Positions 17,684 to 30,294 are shown, counted from the first letter of the stretch. The stretch is 64,000 bases of DNA from Pseudomonas svalbardensis (GCF_030053115.1 NZ_CP125619.1:1365001-1429000), one strand, 5' to 3'. Made by a program: numbers and translations. The notes: generated by a model from the sequence alone, not told the origin.

Positions 17684-18579
17684 GCTGCATACTCTGGCCT
17701 TTGCGCCAATCCTTCCTTCAAGTAATCCACCAACTTGCGCACCTTGGGTGACAGATGCCGTTGCTGTGGATAAAGCGCCCACACGGCAGTGTTCGGCGGT
17801 TGGTGGGCTTCCAGCAGCGAAATCAATTCGCCGTTTTTCAGATGCTCCAACACGTAGTAGTCCGGCAGCTGGCACAAACCCACACCCTGTAAGGCCGCAT
17901 CCAAAACTGCTTGCCCACTATTGCAGCGCCAGTTTCCCTGCACTCGCTGGGAAAATTCCCGCCCGTTCTGTTCCAGTTGCCAGATATCCGAGCCGCCGAT
18001 GAGGCAGTTGTGGCGGCTGAGTTCCGACAAGCTATGCGGGCGGCCGTAGCGTTCCAGATAGGACGGCGATGCGCACAGGTACATGCGTCGTGGCGCCAGA
18101 CGTGTCGCCACCAGGCGTGAGTCTTGCAGACGGCCAAGGCGGATTGCCAGATCCAAGCCTTCATGGACCAGGTCGAGTTGGCGGTTGCTCAGTTCGATGT
18201 CGATGCGCAGTTGCGGATACAACCCCATGAATCGCGTCACCAGCGGCACGATGAATCGCTCGCCGTACGCCACGGCGCAGGTCATGCGCAGCATGCCTTT
18301 GGGTTCGCTGGTCAGGTCACCCACCGCCCGCAGCGCTTCTTCGCGGCCATCTTGCAAGCGCTGGCAATGTTGCAGAAAGGTTTGCCCTGCTTCGGTCAGC
18401 GTGACCCGGCGAGTGCTGCGATAAAGCAGTCGCGTCTGAAGGCGCTCTTCGAGGCGTACTATTTGTCGACTGATGTGGGAGGAGGAAACTCCGAGGCGTT
18501 CCGCGGCAGCCGTGAACTGGCTGCACTCGGCCACGGCGACGAACTCGTCGATACCTTCCCAGCGGTTTTCGGACATCAA
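17680..18579 (-). CDS. LysR-family transcriptional regulator, divergent to adhC
   Basis: The product has 299 residues. It has an N-terminal winged helix-turn-helix (about residues 9-66; FTAAAERLGVSSSHISRQI) and a C-terminal periplasmic-binding-like effector domain. It is transcribed away from adhC across a gap of about 104 bases, the standard LysR arrangement, so it is probably the regulator of adhC-fghA and of itself. That is inference from position. Its stop overlaps the ispD stop tail to tail. The effector is not known. Confidence 0.92.
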   Translation of the reverse strand: MMSENRWEGIDEFVAVAECSQFTAAAERLGVSSSHISRQIVRLEERLQTRLLYRSTRRVTLTEAGQTFLQHCQRLQDGREEALRAVGDLTSEPKGMLRMTCAVAYGERFIVPLVTRFMGLYPQLRIDIELSNRQLDLVHEGLDLAIRLGRLQDSRLVATRLAPRRMYLCASPSYLERYGRPHSLSELSRHNCLIGGSDIWQLEQNGREFSQRVQGNWRCNSGQAVLDAALQGVGLCQLPDYYVLEHLKNGELISLLEAHQPPNTAVWALYPQQRHLSPKVRKLVDYLKEGLAQRPEYAA

Positions 18580-18602
18580 GGATTATCCCTGTATGGCAAT
18601 AA

Positions 18603-19796
<1,194 letters not shown>

Positions 19797-19804
19797 GGTC
19801 GGTC

Positions 19805-20650
19805 ATGAGCCTGGAAAATATCTCCTGCCAGAAAAGCTTCGGCGGCTGGCACAAACGCTATCGGCACCGCTCCGATGTGCTCGGCTGCGACATGGTGTTT
19901 GCCGTGTACCTGCCGCCGCAAGCGGAGCAGGGCGGCAAGTTGCCGGTGCTGTACTGGTTGTCCGGCCTGACCTGCACCGACGAAAACTTCATGCAAAAGG
20001 CCGGCGCCATGCGCTTGGCCGCCGAGCTTGGGCTGATCATCGTTGCACCGGACACCAGCCCTCGCGGTCCCGATGTGCCGGGTGATCCGGATGGCGCCTG
20101 GGACTTCGGTCTCGGTGCCGGATTTTATCTGAATGCCACGCAGGAACCCTGGTCCCGGCACTATCGGATGCATGACTATGTCGTGCAGGAATTGCCCGCA
20201 TTGGTCGAAGCCCATTTCCCGGCGTCGGACAAGCGCGGCATCAGTGGTCACTCCATGGGCGGCCACGGTGCGCTGGTCTGTGCGTTGCGTAATCCGGGGC
20301 GTTATCAGTCGGTGTCGGCGTTCTCGCCGATCAACAATCCGATGGACTGTCCTTGGGGGCAGAAGGCCTTTTCCCGCTACCTGGGGGAAGATCGTTCGAA
20401 ATGGCGCGAGTGGGATGCCTGCGTCCTGATTGCCGAAGCAAACGAGAAGTTGCCGTTGTTGGTCGACCAAGGTGATCGCGACGATTTCCTGGCCACCCAG
20501 CTCAAGCCTGAAGCCTTGCAACAGGCCGCCAAACTGGCCGGTCATCCGCTGACGTTGCGCCTGCAACCCGGCTACGACCATAGCTATTTCTTCATCGCCA
20601 GTTTTATCGACGACCACTTGCAACATCATGGACGCGCCCTAGGCGTCTAA
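19805..20650 (+). CDS. fghA: S-formylglutathione hydrolase
   Basis: FghA hydrolyses S-formylglutathione to formate and glutathione, completing formaldehyde detoxification. The 281-residue alpha/beta hydrolase has its nucleophile Ser150 in GHSMGGHG and the closing His near the C-terminus (GYDHSYFF). It is the esterase-D type. The start is 8 bases after adhC, so the two form one operon. Confidence 0.96.
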   Translation: MSLENISCQKSFGGWHKRYRHRSDVLGCDMVFAVYLPPQAEQGGKLPVLYWLSGLTCTDENFMQKAGAMRLAAELGLIIVAPDTSPRGPDVPGDPDGAWDFGLGAGFYLNATQEPWSRHYRMHDYVVQELPALVEAHFPASDKRGISGHSMGGHGALVCALRNPGRYQSVSAFSPINNPMDCPWGQKAFSRYLGEDRSKWREWDACVLIAEANEKLPLLVDQGDRDDFLATQLKPEALQQAAKLAGHPLTLRLQPGYDHSYFFIASFIDDHLQHHGRALGV

Positions 20651-20663
20651 TGCAGGTAGAATC

Positions 20664-20693
20664 ACGCCCTGACAAAAATCGGGGCGTTTTTTT
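20664..20693 (+). terminator. Terminator-like hairpin of fghA directly abutting the ispF start codon
   Basis: The stem ACGCCC / GGGCGT (20664-20669 with 20682-20687) is followed by a run of seven T (20687-20693). The next base is the A of the ispF ATG (20694). The only Shine-Dalgarno-like purine run (GGGG, 20681-20684) is inside the stem. Confidence 0.75.
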
Positions 20694-21167
20694 ATGCGTA
20701 TTGGCCACGGCTATGATGTGCATCGTTTCGCTGAAGGCGATTTCATTACTCTGGGCGGCGTGCGCATTGCACACGGCTTCGGGCTGCTCGCTCACTCCGA
20801 CGGTGACGTCCTGCTGCACGCCTTGAGCGATGCCTTGCTCGGCGCCGCTGCGCTGGGTGATATCGGCAAACATTTTCCGGACACCGACCCGACATTCAAG
20901 GGCGCCGACAGCCGGGTGCTGTTGCGTCATGTCGTCGCACTGATCCACGCCAAGGGCTGGAAAGTCGGCAACGTCGATAACACCATCGTCGCCCAGGCGC
21001 CGAAAATGGCCCCGCATATCGAATCGATGCGCGCGCTGATTGCCGCGGATCTTCAAGTTGAGTTGGATCAAGTGAACGTGAAAGCTACCACCACCGAAAA
21101 GCTCGGCTTTGTCGGTCGCGAAGAAGGCATTGCCGTGCACTCCGTTGCCTTGTTGCTGCGCGCATGA
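20694..21167 (+). CDS. ispF: 2-C-methyl-D-erythritol 2,4-cyclodiphosphate synthase IspF
   Basis: IspF cyclises the IspE product in the MEP pathway. The 157-residue protein has metal ligands Asp8 and His10 in GYDVHRF and His42 in [19 protein letters not shown]. The start ATG comes directly after a terminator hairpin and has no free Shine-Dalgarno, which is unusual. Its stop overlaps the truD start by ATGA, so the downstream genes may depend on ispF transcription. Confidence 0.97.
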   Translation: MRIGHGYDVHRFAEGDFITLGGVRIAHGFGLLAHSDGDVLLHALSDALLGAAALGDIGKHFPDTDPTFKGADSRVLLRHVVALIHAKGWKVGNVDNTIVAQAPKMAPHIESMRALIAADLQVELDQVNVKATTTEKLGFVGREEGIAVHSVALLLRA

Positions 21168-22209
21168 ACGAACTGCAATTGCTCGGCCCGCGGGCCTATG
21201 GCCAAGCCCTCGGCACCGCGGTACTGAAAGCCACGGCGGAAGATTTTCAGGTCGATGAAGTCCTCAATATCCCCCTCAGTGGCGACGGCGAACACTTGTG
21301 GATCTGGGTGGAAAAGCGCGGTCTGAATACCGAAGAAGCGGCACGGCGAATCGCCAAGGCGGCGGGCGTGCCATTGCGCACTGTCAGTTATGCGGGGCTC
21401 AAGGATCGTCAGGCGCTGACTCGCCAGTGGTTCAGCGTGCAGCTGCCGGGAAAGGCCGACCCTGATCTGTCGGCGGCGGAAAACGATACGCTGAAGATCC
21501 TCAAGACCGGCCGGCACAAACGCAAGCTGCAACGCGGTGCTCATTCGGCCAATGGCTTCACGTTGCGACTGACGCAATTCGCTGGCGACAAAGCGGCGAT
21601 CGAGGAGCGTCTGCAACTGATCGCCAAGCAAGGTATTCCCAATTATTTCGGCGCCCAGCGTTTTGGGTTTGACGGCGGTAACGTGGTCGATGCCCGTGCG
21701 TGGGCTGCTCGCAAAGCCTTGCCGGAGCAGCGCAACGTGCGTTCGCGTCTGCTCTCGACGGCGCGCAGTTTTCTGTTTAATCAGGTGTTGGCGGCGCGTG
21801 TCGCCGATGGCAGCTGGCAGCGTGCCCAGGTTGGCGATCTGCTGGCCTTCACCGACAGTCGCAGCTTTTTTCCGGCAGGTGTTGCCGAGTGCAGCGACCC
21901 GCGTCTGGCAATTCTCGATCTGCACCCGACCGGTCCGCAGTGGGGCGAAGGTGACTCGCCGGCCACTGGCGCTGTCCATGAACTGGAGCAGGCAATCGCC
22001 ACTCGCGAAGCGGACTTGCGTGATTGGTTGATTAACGCCGGTATGAGCCACGAACGTCGCATCCTGCGGCTGCCCATTGATGGGTTGACGTGGCATTATC
22101 CCGAGCCTGACATTCTGCAACTGGAATTCGTCCTCCCGGCCGGATGCTTCGCCACCGTATTGGTGCGCGAGCTCGTTGATCTGGTGCCGGTGGGGCAGAC
22201 GGACAGCCC

Positions 22210-22222
<13 letters not shown>
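21164..22222 (+). CDS. truD: tRNA pseudouridine(13) synthase TruD
   Basis: TruD makes pseudouridine 13 in tRNA-Glu. The 352-residue product has the family motif with catalytic Asp81 in [11 protein letters not shown]. The TRUD insertion domain lies at about residues 155-305 (start NYFGAQRFG). It overlaps ispF at the start and surE by 13 bases at the end. Confidence 0.96.
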
Positions 22223-23636
<1,414 letters not shown>

Positions 23637-23847
23637 GCATTTGTTTCAGGGCGCTGAATTCTCTTCGATTGCTCCTGTCTTACAGCGGGATCGATCAGTT
23701 AAACGGGATCATCGTCAGGCAGCAAACGTGTGCGCGAAGCCATTACGCTTCATTAAAGGTAAAGCCTGCACGGCTCGTTATACTTGCGACATTTCAATGC
23801 CGGTACACGGCAATCCACATTTTCAGCCACCACAAAGGGAGCGGCGG

Positions 23848-24705
23848 GTGAGTCTCACAGTCATTGCGCAGCGAATGGGTAAAACGAGCTTTCAGCGCCT
23901 GGTGACTGGCCTTGTCTTGAGCACCTTGCTAGTCGGGTGCTCCAGCAATAAATCGAGCGATGTACGCGTCGTCGATCGCAACAACGCCGTCGCCCAGCGT
24001 CCGGCAGTGACCACGGGTCAATACGTCGTCCGACCTAAAGACACCTTGTTCTCCATTGCCTTTCGCTACGGCTGGGACTACAAAGCCCTCGCGGCACGCA
24101 ACAACATTCCTACGCCTTATACGATCCATCCGGGTCAGACGATTCGCTTTGACGGTCGCACCGGTTCAACGCCGACACCGGTGGTCAGCTCCGCCGATTC
24201 AACGCCTTCTTCGTCGCTGAAAACCACGGTTATCCGGCGCCAGGCGAATGGCGCAACCACGAGCACAGCAGTGGTTGCACCGTCCGTCGCCAGCAAGCCG
24301 ACCCCTGCTCCGATGCCTCCTGCCGGTCCGGCCCCGACCGGCTGGGGATGGCCATCTAATGGCATTCTCATTGGTAAATTCTCTTCAAACGGCAGTTTGA
24401 ATAAAGGAATTGATATCGCCGGGGATTTGGGACAGCCTGTTTTAGCTGCGTCTGATGGGACGGTGGTATACGCCGGGAGTGGCTTAAGGGGCTACGGCGA
24501 ATTAGTCATCATCAAACACAGCGATACCTACGTCAGTGCCTACGGACATAACCGCAGGCTGTTAGTTCGGGAGGGGCAGCAGGTCAAGGTCGGACAGACA
24601 ATTGCCGAAATGGGGTCAACGGGTACAGACCGGGTGAAGCTGCATTTTGAGATTCGCCGACAAGGTAAACCTGTAGATCCGCTGCAATTCCTGCCACGTC
24701 GTTGA
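23848..24705 (+). CDS. nlpD: NlpD-like LysM lipoprotein, murein amidase activator
   Basis: NlpD is an outer-membrane lipoprotein that activates cell-wall amidases during cell separation. The GTG start at 23848 follows GGGAG and gives 285 residues; the frame is open upstream but without a signal. The lipobox LLVGC places the lipidated Cys at residue 31. A LysM domain follows (about 52-96, YVVRPKDTLFSIA), then a low-complexity Pro/Ser/Thr linker and a C-terminal M23 domain (about 180-282). That domain lacks the zinc ligands: NKGIDIAG has Asn for the first His and KLHFEIR lacks the first His of HxH. It is therefore a regulator and not a protease. The rpoS promoter usually lies inside this gene. 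Confidence 0.94.
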   Translation: MSLTVIAQRMGKTSFQRLVTGLVLSTLLVGCSSNKSSDVRVVDRNNAVAQRPAVTTGQYVVRPKDTLFSIAFRYGWDYKALAARNNIPTPYTIHPGQTIRFDGRTGSTPTPVVSSADSTPSSSLKTTVIRRQANGATTSTAVVAPSVASKPTPAPMPPAGPAPTGWGWPSNGILIGKFSSNGSLNKGIDIAGDLGQPVLAASDGTVVYAGSGLRGYGELVIIKHSDTYVSAYGHNRRLLVREGQQVKVGQTIAEMGSTGTDRVKLHFEIRRQGKPVDPLQFLPRR

Positions 24706-24714
24706 TCGCTTTCC

Positions 24715-24745
24715 AGCCTGTTCCGTCGCGTAGAGGGAACAGGCT
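24715..24745 (+). other. Perfect 10-base-stem hairpin between nlpD and rpoS
   Basis: AGCCTGTTCC (24715-24724) pairs with GGAACAGGCT (24736-24745) across an 11-base loop. There is no T tract. It lies in the 105-base nlpD-rpoS gap, 65 bases before the rpoS ATG, so it would sit in the rpoS leader of any message started inside nlpD. A role in stability or in terminating part of the nlpD message is inference. Confidence 0.6.
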
Positions 24746-24810
24746 CCAGCGTTGCCAAGGATATAGGCGCCGCTTGAGCCTGAGGTCGAACTCACCAAAG
24801 GACTATAACA

Positions 24811-25818
24811 ATGGCTCTCAGTAAAGAAGTGCCGGAGTTTGACATCGACGATGAGGTTCTCCTGATGGAGACCGGCATCGCTACGGATTCGATGTCGAAT
24901 GATGAAGGGGCTGCTCCACCTTCCGTTCGTGCCAAATCCAAACACTCCGCCTCGTTAAAGCAACACAAGTACATTGACTACACGCGTGCACTCGATGCCA
25001 CGCAGCTGTACCTCAATGAGATTGGCTTTTCCCCTCTGTTGTCCCCCGAAGAAGAAGTTCATTTTGCGCGCTTGTCGCAAAGTGGAGATCCGGCCGGGCG
25101 CAAACGCATGATTGAAAGTAACCTGCGGCTGGTGGTGAAAATCGCCCGGCGTTACGTCAATCGGGGTCTGTCGCTGCTGGACCTGATCGAAGAGGGCAAC
25201 CTCGGGCTCATCCGGGCGGTAGAGAAGTTCGACCCCGAACGCGGCTTCCGCTTTTCAACCTACGCGACCTGGTGGATTCGTCAGACCATCGAGCGCGCGA
25301 TCATGAATCAGACCCGGACCATCCGGTTGCCGATTCATGTGGTCAAAGAGCTCAACGTGTACCTGCGGGCTGCACGGGAGCTGACGCAAAAACTCGATCA
25401 CGAACCCTCACCCGAAGAAATTGCCAACCTGCTGGAAAAACCAGTGGGCGAGGTCAAGCGCATGCTCGGCCTGAACGAGCGGGTTTCTTCGGTCGACGTC
25501 TCGCTGGGTCCGGATTCGGATAAAACCCTGCTGGACACCCTTACCGATGACCGCCCAACCGATCCATGTGAACTGTTGCAGGATGACGACCTGTCCCAGA
25601 GCATCGATCAATGGCTCTCGGAGCTGACCGACAAGCAACGCGAAGTGGTGATACGCCGCTTCGGCCTGCGCGGTCACGAGAGCAGCACGCTTGAAGATGT
25701 AGGCCTGGAGATTGGCCTGACTCGGGAGCGGGTCAGACAGATTCAGGTTGAAGGCCTGAAGCGTCTTCGGGAGATTCTCGAGAAGAATGGCCTGTCGAGC
25801 GAGTCGTTGTTTCAATAA
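24811..25818 (+). CDS. rpoS: RNA polymerase sigma factor RpoS
   Basis: RpoS is the stationary-phase and general stress sigma factor. The product has 335 residues. Sigma regions are in order: 1.2 (about 55-90, [15 protein letters not shown]), 2 (about 95-165, including [16 protein letters not shown] and [13 protein letters not shown]), 3 (about 175-250) and 4 (about 265-320, with [14 protein letters not shown] as recognition helix). An acidic N-terminal extension ([12 protein letters not shown]) is typical of Pseudomonas. A terminator follows. Confidence 0.98.
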   Translation: MALSKEVPEFDIDDEVLLMETGIATDSMSNDEGAAPPSVRAKSKHSASLKQHKYIDYTRALDATQLYLNEIGFSPLLSPEEEVHFARLSQSGDPAGRKRMIESNLRLVVKIARRYVNRGLSLLDLIEEGNLGLIRAVEKFDPERGFRFSTYATWWIRQTIERAIMNQTRTIRLPIHVVKELNVYLRAARELTQKLDHEPSPEEIANLLEKPVGEVKRMLGLNERVSSVDVSLGPDSDKTLLDTLTDDRPTDPCELLQDDDLSQSIDQWLSELTDKQREVVIRRFGLRGHESSTLEDVGLEIGLTRERVRQIQVEGLKRLREILEKNGLSSESLFQ

Positions 25819-25839
25819 GTAATTTGCTGGCTGGCATTA

Positions 25840-25870
25840 AAAAGCCCTGACTGGTTCGGGGTTTTTTATT
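25840..25870 (+). terminator. rpoS terminator
   Basis: AAAAAGCCC pairs with GGGTTTTTT-type sequence across a loop of about 11 bases and is followed by T-rich sequence, 20 bases after the rpoS stop. Confidence 0.75.
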
Positions 25871-25927
25871 GCCTGGGAGACGGGCTGGGAGTTCCCTCCG
25901 TAATCCCTCTGGTTTGTAGTCTCTCGC

Positions 25928-25945
25928 TGTAAGTGTTTGCTTACT
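25928..25945 (+). promoter_or_regulatory. GacA upstream activating sequence of rsmZ
   Basis: The 18-base element TGTAAG-N6-CTTACT matches the GacA box (TGTAAG-N6-CTTACA) with one end mismatch. It lies 172 bases before the predicted rsmZ start, close to the spacing known for rsm RNA genes of P. protegens. An AT-rich stretch (about 25994-26055) lies between it and the promoter, where IHF and MvaT binding is known in related strains. Confidence 0.85.
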
Positions 25946-26117
25946 CTTTCGTAAGTGTTCGCTAATTCCATGGGTAGCAGCCGTACATATTCCTACGTGA
26001 GATATGATTAACTGATTGATTTATATGCTTATTTTTTAAGATTAATAGCTTGTGACAGTCAGTTTCAGCTAATGGAGGCGATTGCTCTTGGTAGGGAACT
26101 CTCTAGTATCTGAACTG

Positions 26118-26247
26118 TGTCGACGGACAGACACACCCTTCAAGGATGAGGGGGAAAGGACATCGCAGGAAGCGATTCATCAGGACGATGAAAAGGAACA
26201 CAGGGAATAGGGAAAAAATGTGGGCGGGTCAAACCGCCCCTTTTTTT
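26118..26247 (+). ncRNA. rsmZ: Small regulatory RNA RsmZ
   Basis: RsmZ is a GacS/GacA-induced small RNA that sequesters the translational repressors RsmA and RsmE. The predicted RNA starts at TGTCGACGG (26118) and ends at the terminator GGGCGG-TCAAA-CCGCCC with a T run (26222-26247), about 130 nt. It carries nine GGA motifs, several in hairpin loops (for example around CGCAGGAAGCG), as expected of an RsmA sponge. The position between rpoS and fdxA is the conserved rsmZ site in Pseudomonas. The 5' end is assigned by resemblance to the known gene. Confidence 0.93.
26222..26247 (+). terminator. rsmZ intrinsic terminator
   Basis: GGGCGG / CCGCCC stem with a short loop is followed by seven T. It forms the 3' end of RsmZ. 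Confidence 0.9.
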
Positions 26248-26262
26248 GCCTGCAGAAAAGCA

Positions 26263-26285
26263 AAAAGGCCCGCGAGGGGCCTTTT
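26263..26285 (-). terminator. fdxA terminator
   Basis: On the minus strand a GGCCCC-TCG-type stem pairs with GGGCC and is followed by TTTTTGCTTTT, 17 bases after the fdxA stop. It faces the rsmZ terminator, so both transcripts end in this gap. Confidence 0.8.
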
Positions 26286-26302
26286 CGAGAACGCGGGGGT
26301 AA

Positions 26303-26626
26303 TCAGCGTTCGAGGTCTTTGATCTTGCCTTTGACGCCATCCCACTCTTCGGCATTGGGCAAGGATTCTTTCTTCTCGGTGATGTTGGGCCAGATTTCCG
26401 CCAGCTCAACGTTCAGCTGAATAAACTCCTGCATGTCTTCCGGGACTTCATCTTCGGAGAAGATGGCCACGGCAGGGCATTCTGGTTCGCACAGTGCGCA
26501 GTCGATGCACTCATCCGGGTGAATCACCAGGAAGTTCGGGCCTTCGTAAAAGCAGTCCACCGGACAGACTTCTACGCAGTCGGTGTACTTGCACTTGATG
26601 CAGTTGTCGGTGACGACGAAGGTCAT
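26303..26626 (-). CDS. fdxA: 7Fe ferredoxin FdxA
   Basis: FdxA is a small soluble electron carrier with one [3Fe-4S] and one [4Fe-4S] cluster, as in Azotobacter ferredoxin I. With the start at 26626 it has 107 residues; the longer open frame upstream has no similarity. Cysteine motifs are [17 protein letters not shown] (about residues 9-25) and [12 protein letters not shown] (about 40-51). A GGAG precedes the start. The gene stands alone between rsmZ and mutS, as in other pseudomonads. Confidence 0.97.
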   Translation of the reverse strand: MTFVVTDNCIKCKYTDCVEVCPVDCFYEGPNFLVIHPDECIDCALCEPECPAVAIFSEDEVPEDMQEFIQLNVELAEIWPNITEKKESLPNAEEWDGVKGKIKDLER

Positions 26627-26768
26627 TTCTAATTTTCTCCTCAGGCGGCGGCAGCGGAGCCCCTTCACGTTGGGGTCGCCAGGTTTGGGAGCGATAGTCT
26701 GCTGGTCAGGCTATAAGCCAGCAGCATCCCAAACCGCGCGAGATTCTAACAGCTTGCAGGCGAGTGCG

Positions 26769-29348
26769 TTAGATCCGTGTCTTTAGTGTATAGAGCATTT
26801 CGAGCGCCCGACGCGGCGTCATGTCGTCCAGATCAAGTTTGGCCAGATCATCCAGCACCGGATGCGGCAGGCTGGCGAACATGTCGCTCTGCTGCGGCGC
26901 CGCCGGTTTGCCTTTGGCAGTCTTGGGAACTTCATGAGGCAGGGCGGCCGCTTCCAGCCGGCCCAAGTGTTCGCGAGCGCGCACGATCACTTCGCTCGGC
27001 ACACCGGCCAACTGTGCAACCGCAAGGCCGTAGCTCTGGCTGGCAGGCCCTGGCAGCACGTGGTGCAGGAACACGATGCGTTCGTTGTGCTCGGTGGCAT
27101 TAAGGTGAACGTTGGCCACCAGCGGTTGTGCCTCCGGTAGCACCGTCAGCTCGAAGTAGTGGGTGGCGAACAGCGTGTAAGCCCGCAGATGGGCCAGGCG
27201 TTCGGCCGCCGCCCACGCCAGGGACAAACCGTCAAAGGTGCTGGTGCCACGACCGACTTCGTCCATTAGCACCAGGCTGCGCTCGGTGGCGTTGTGCAAT
27301 ATGTTCGCGGTTTCGCTCATTTCGACCATGAAGGTCGAGCGCCCGCCGGCCAGGTCATCGCTGGAACCGATCCGGGTAAAGATCCGGTCCACCAGAGACA
27401 ACTCGCAACTCGCTGCCGGTACGAAGCTGCCGATGTGTGCCAGCAGCACGATCAGAGCGGTCTGGCGCATGTAGGTGGATTTACCACCCATGTTCGGACC
27501 GGTGATCACCAGCATACGGGTGTTGTCGTCGAGGCTCAGGTCGTTGGCCACGAACGGCGTGGTCAGCACTTGCTCGACCACCGGGTGACGACCCTGGCTG
27601 ATGCGCATGCACGGCTCACTGACGAAGCGCGGGCAGTTCAGATCGAGGTTCAGCGCACGTTCGGCAAGGTTGCTCAACACGTCCAGCTCAGCCAGTGCCG
27701 CGGCGGTGTCTTGCAGCGGTGGCAACTGGGCGATCAAATCTTCAAGCAGTGCTTCGTAGAGCATCTTCTCGCGCGCCAGGGCGCGGCTCTTCGCTGACAG
27801 GGCCTTGTCTTCGAACGCCTTCAGTTCCGGCGTAATGAAGCGCTCGGCGCCTTTCAACGTCTGGCGACGGATATAGTCTGCCGGCGCCGACTCAGCCTGC
27901 TTGCTTGGCAACTCGATGAAGTAGCCATGAATGCGGTTGTAACCGACTTTCAGATGCGACAGACCGGTACGGGCCTTCTCGCGTGCTTCGAGGTCGATCA
28001 GGAACTGCCCGGCGTTTTCGCTGAGCGATTGCAAATCGTCCAGTTCGGCGTCGTAACCGGTTTTCAACACGCCGCCGTCACGGATCACCGCGGGCGGGTT
28101 GTCAATAATGGCTTTTTCCAGCAGGGCCGCCAGTTCCGGGTAGGTGCTGGTGGTCTTCGCCAGTTGAATGATGTGCGGAGCTTCCAGCTCAGTCATCGCC
28201 ACTTGCAACTCAGGCAATGCTCCGAGCGCATCGCGTAGGCGAGCCAGGTCACGAGGACGGGCATTGCGCAGGCCGATCCGCGCCAGGATTCGCTCGATGT
28301 CGCCGATTTCCTTGAGCTGCGGTTGCAGTTTCTCGAAGCGGTAACCGTCGAGCAGGCAGGTGATCGAGGTCTGGCGCGCCAGCAATACGGTCAGATCCCG
28401 CAGCGGACGGTTCAGCCAGCGGGTCAGCAGACGGCTGCCCATGGCGGTCTGGCAGCGATCGACCACAGATTGCAACGTGTTGTCGCGACCGCCAGCCAGG
28501 TTAGTGTCCAGTTCCAGGTTGCGACGGCTCGCGCCGTCCAGCACCACGGTGTCGTCCAGGCGTTCATGACGCAGGCTGCGCAAATGGGGCAGGGCGGTGC
28601 GCTGGGTTTCCTTGGCGTAGCTGAGCAGGCAACCCGCGGCGCCGATGGCCAAGGTCAGGTTCTCGCAGCCAAAACCTTTCAGGTCCTGGGTGGAGAATTG
28701 TTGGCAGAGACTCTTCAGTGCCGAATCACGTTCGAAATCCCACGGCGCACGGCGACGAACCCCACGACGTTTCTCCGCCGGCAGATCCTTCGGCCAGTCA
28801 TCCGGGATCATCAGCTCTACCGGATTGACGCGCTCCAGTTCTGCCAGCAGGTTTTCCCAGCCTTTGATTTCCAGCACGGTGAAGTTGCCGCTGGTGATGT
28901 CCAGCACCGCCAGACCGAACAGACGCTCATCCCCCAGGACGGCAGCAATCAGGTTATCCCGACGCTCATCCAGCAACGCTTCATCACTCACCGTGCCCGG
29001 CGTGATGATCCGCACCACCTGACGATCCACCGGGCCCTTGCTGGTCGCCGGGTCGCCGACCTGCTCACAAATCACCACCGACTCGCCGAGCTTGACCAGT
29101 TTCGCCAGGTAGCCTTCCGCGGCGTGGTAAGGAATCCCACACATCGGAATCGCCTGACCCGCCGACTGCCCACGGGCGGTCAGGGTGATGTCCAGCAATT
29201 TGGCGGCCTTCTTCGCGTCTTCATAGAAGATCTCGTAGAAGTCGCCCATGCGGTAGAACATCAGCTGGTCTGGGTGCTGGTTTTTCAGGCGCCAGTACTG
29301 CTGCATCATCGGCGTGTGGGAGGACAGATCGGAGAGCGCTTTATTCAT
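26769..29348 (-). CDS. mutS: DNA mismatch repair protein MutS
   Basis: MutS recognises base mismatches and recruits MutL. With the start at 29348 the protein has 859 residues, the standard length. The mismatch-binding domain contains the wedge motif in [11 protein letters not shown] (about residues 30-40, Phe and Glu contacts). Walker A is GPNMGGKST (about 617-625) and Walker B is [14 protein letters not shown]-terminal tail for tetramerisation is present. The open frame extends 50 codons upstream, but those residues are not MutS-like. The tailocin begins on the other side of its promoter. Confidence 0.98.
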   Translation of the reverse strand: MNKALSDLSSHTPMMQQYWRLKNQHPDQLMFYRMGDFYEIFYEDAKKAAKLLDITLTARGQSAGQAIPMCGIPYHAAEGYLAKLVKLGESVVICEQVGDPATSKGPVDRQVVRIITPGTVSDEALLDERRDNLIAAVLGDERLFGLAVLDITSGNFTVLEIKGWENLLAELERVNPVELMIPDDWPKDLPAEKRRGVRRRAPWDFERDSALKSLCQQFSTQDLKGFGCENLTLAIGAAGCLLSYAKETQRTALPHLRSLRHERLDDTVVLDGASRRNLELDTNLAGGRDNTLQSVVDRCQTAMGSRLLTRWLNRPLRDLTVLLARQTSITCLLDGYRFEKLQPQLKEIGDIERILARIGLRNARPRDLARLRDALGALPELQVAMTELEAPHIIQLAKTTSTYPELAALLEKAIIDNPPAVIRDGGVLKTGYDAELDDLQSLSENAGQFLIDLEAREKARTGLSHLKVGYNRIHGYFIELPSKQAESAPADYIRRQTLKGAERFITPELKAFEDKALSAKSRALAREKMLYEALLEDLIAQLPPLQDTAAALAELDVLSNLAERALNLDLNCPRFVSEPCMRISQGRHPVVEQVLTTPFVANDLSLDDNTRMLVITGPNMGGKSTYMRQTALIVLLAHIGSFVPAASCELSLVDRIFTRIGSSDDLAGGRSTFMVEMSETANILHNATERSLVLMDEVGRGTSTFDGLSLAWAAAERLAHLRAYTLFATHYFELTVLPEAQPLVANVHLNATEHNERIVFLHHVLPGPASQSYGLAVAQLAGVPSEVIVRAREHLGRLEAAALPHEVPKTAKGKPAAPQQSDMFASLPHPVLDDLAKLDLDDMTPRRALEMLYTLKTRI

Positions 29349-29488
29349 CGGATAATCAGGCAAATTCGTTGAAAGGTGTAGGGCAAAGGAGGGGCATCGG
29401 CCCGGCTTTTCCGCGATGGGCGCAAGGTTAACATGGGCGGTCCACCCGACGCAGGCATGAAAGCCCTGCGATATATTTCTTCTGTCTA

Positions 29489-29524
29489 TGCACGACATAT
29501 GCGCAATTTATGCAATTGGGCATT
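29489..29524. promoter_or_regulatory. ATGCA half-site cluster before the tailocin repressor
   Basis: The gap upstream of the repressor contains ATGCA at 29489-29493, ATGCA-ATTG-GGCAT at 29511-29524 (one mismatch from the ATGCA-N4-TGCAT dyads at 30382-30450) and further TGCGCA/ATGCA words up to the start codon. Autoregulation by the repressor is the likely meaning; this is inference. Confidence 0.5.
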
Positions 29525-29550
29525 TGTCTTCCGCGAAAAGAACAAGCACT

Positions 29551-30294
29551 ATGCGCGTTATGCAAAAACGCAATGTTTCTACCGTACTAAGAGCGCTGCT
29601 CGATCAGCACGGGATCTCCCCCACGGAGCTTCACCGTCGCACCGGCGTGCCTCAATCCACTCTCTCGCGGATCCTCAGCGGGAAGATCGTCGATCCCTCG
29701 GATAAACACATCTCGAAGATCGCCGAGTACTTCGCCGTGAGCACCGACCAGTTGCGGGGCCGTGCGGATGTCGCGCTGGCAGCCAGCACCGGGCGCGATC
29801 AATTGCATTCGGAACTCAAGGACATAAGTCTGTGGGACGACGATACGCCCGTCGATGATGACGAGGTGTCGGTCCCCTTTCTTCGCGAGGTTGAATTGGC
29901 TGCAGGATCAGGAAGGTTCGTCATCGAAGAGAGCGAGCGCTCTAGCCTGCGCTTCGGCAAGCGGAGCCTGCGTCACAACGGCGTTCAGTTCGACCAGGCA
30001 AAATGCGTGACGGTGCGCGGCAACAGTATGTTGCCGGTACTGCGCGACGGCGCCACCGTCGGCGTTAATGCCGGCAAGTGCGGGATCGGCGATATCGTGG
30101 ATGGCGACCTTTATGCCATCAACCATAACGGCCAGCTGCGGGTGAAACAGCTTTATCGCCTGCCTACCGGGATACGTCTGCGCAGCTTCAATCGCGATGA
30201 ACATCCGGACGAGGACTACACCTTCCAGGAAATCCAGGAAGAGCAGATTGTCATCCTCGGTCACGTCTTCTGGTGGGGCATGTACGCCCGTTAA
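29551..30294 (+). CDS. LexA/CI-like S24 repressor of the tailocin (PrtR type)
   Basis: This is a predicted DNA-damage-cleavable repressor. With ATG 29551 it has 247 residues; ATG 29560 (MQKRNVS) is an equally good start, and ATG 29488 would add residues without similarity. An N-terminal helix-turn-helix (about residues 10-65, VPQSTLSRILSGK) is followed by an S24 peptidase domain. That domain has a cleavage-site candidate Ala118-Gly119 (ELAAGSG), nucleophile Ser159 (GNSMLP) and general-base Lys199 (LRVKQLYR). RecA-stimulated self-cleavage would free the promoter at 30426. recA lies just beyond the cluster. Confidence 0.92.
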   Translation: MRVMQKRNVSTVLRALLDQHGISPTELHRRTGVPQSTLSRILSGKIVDPSDKHISKIAEYFAVSTDQLRGRADVALAASTGRDQLHSELKDISLWDDDTPVDDDEVSVPFLREVELAAGSGRFVIEESERSSLRFGKRSLRHNGVQFDQAKCVTVRGNSMLPVLRDGATVGVNAGKCGIGDIVDGDLYAINHNGQLRVKQLYRLPTGIRLRSFNRDEHPDEDYTFQEIQEEQIVILGHVFWWGMYAR

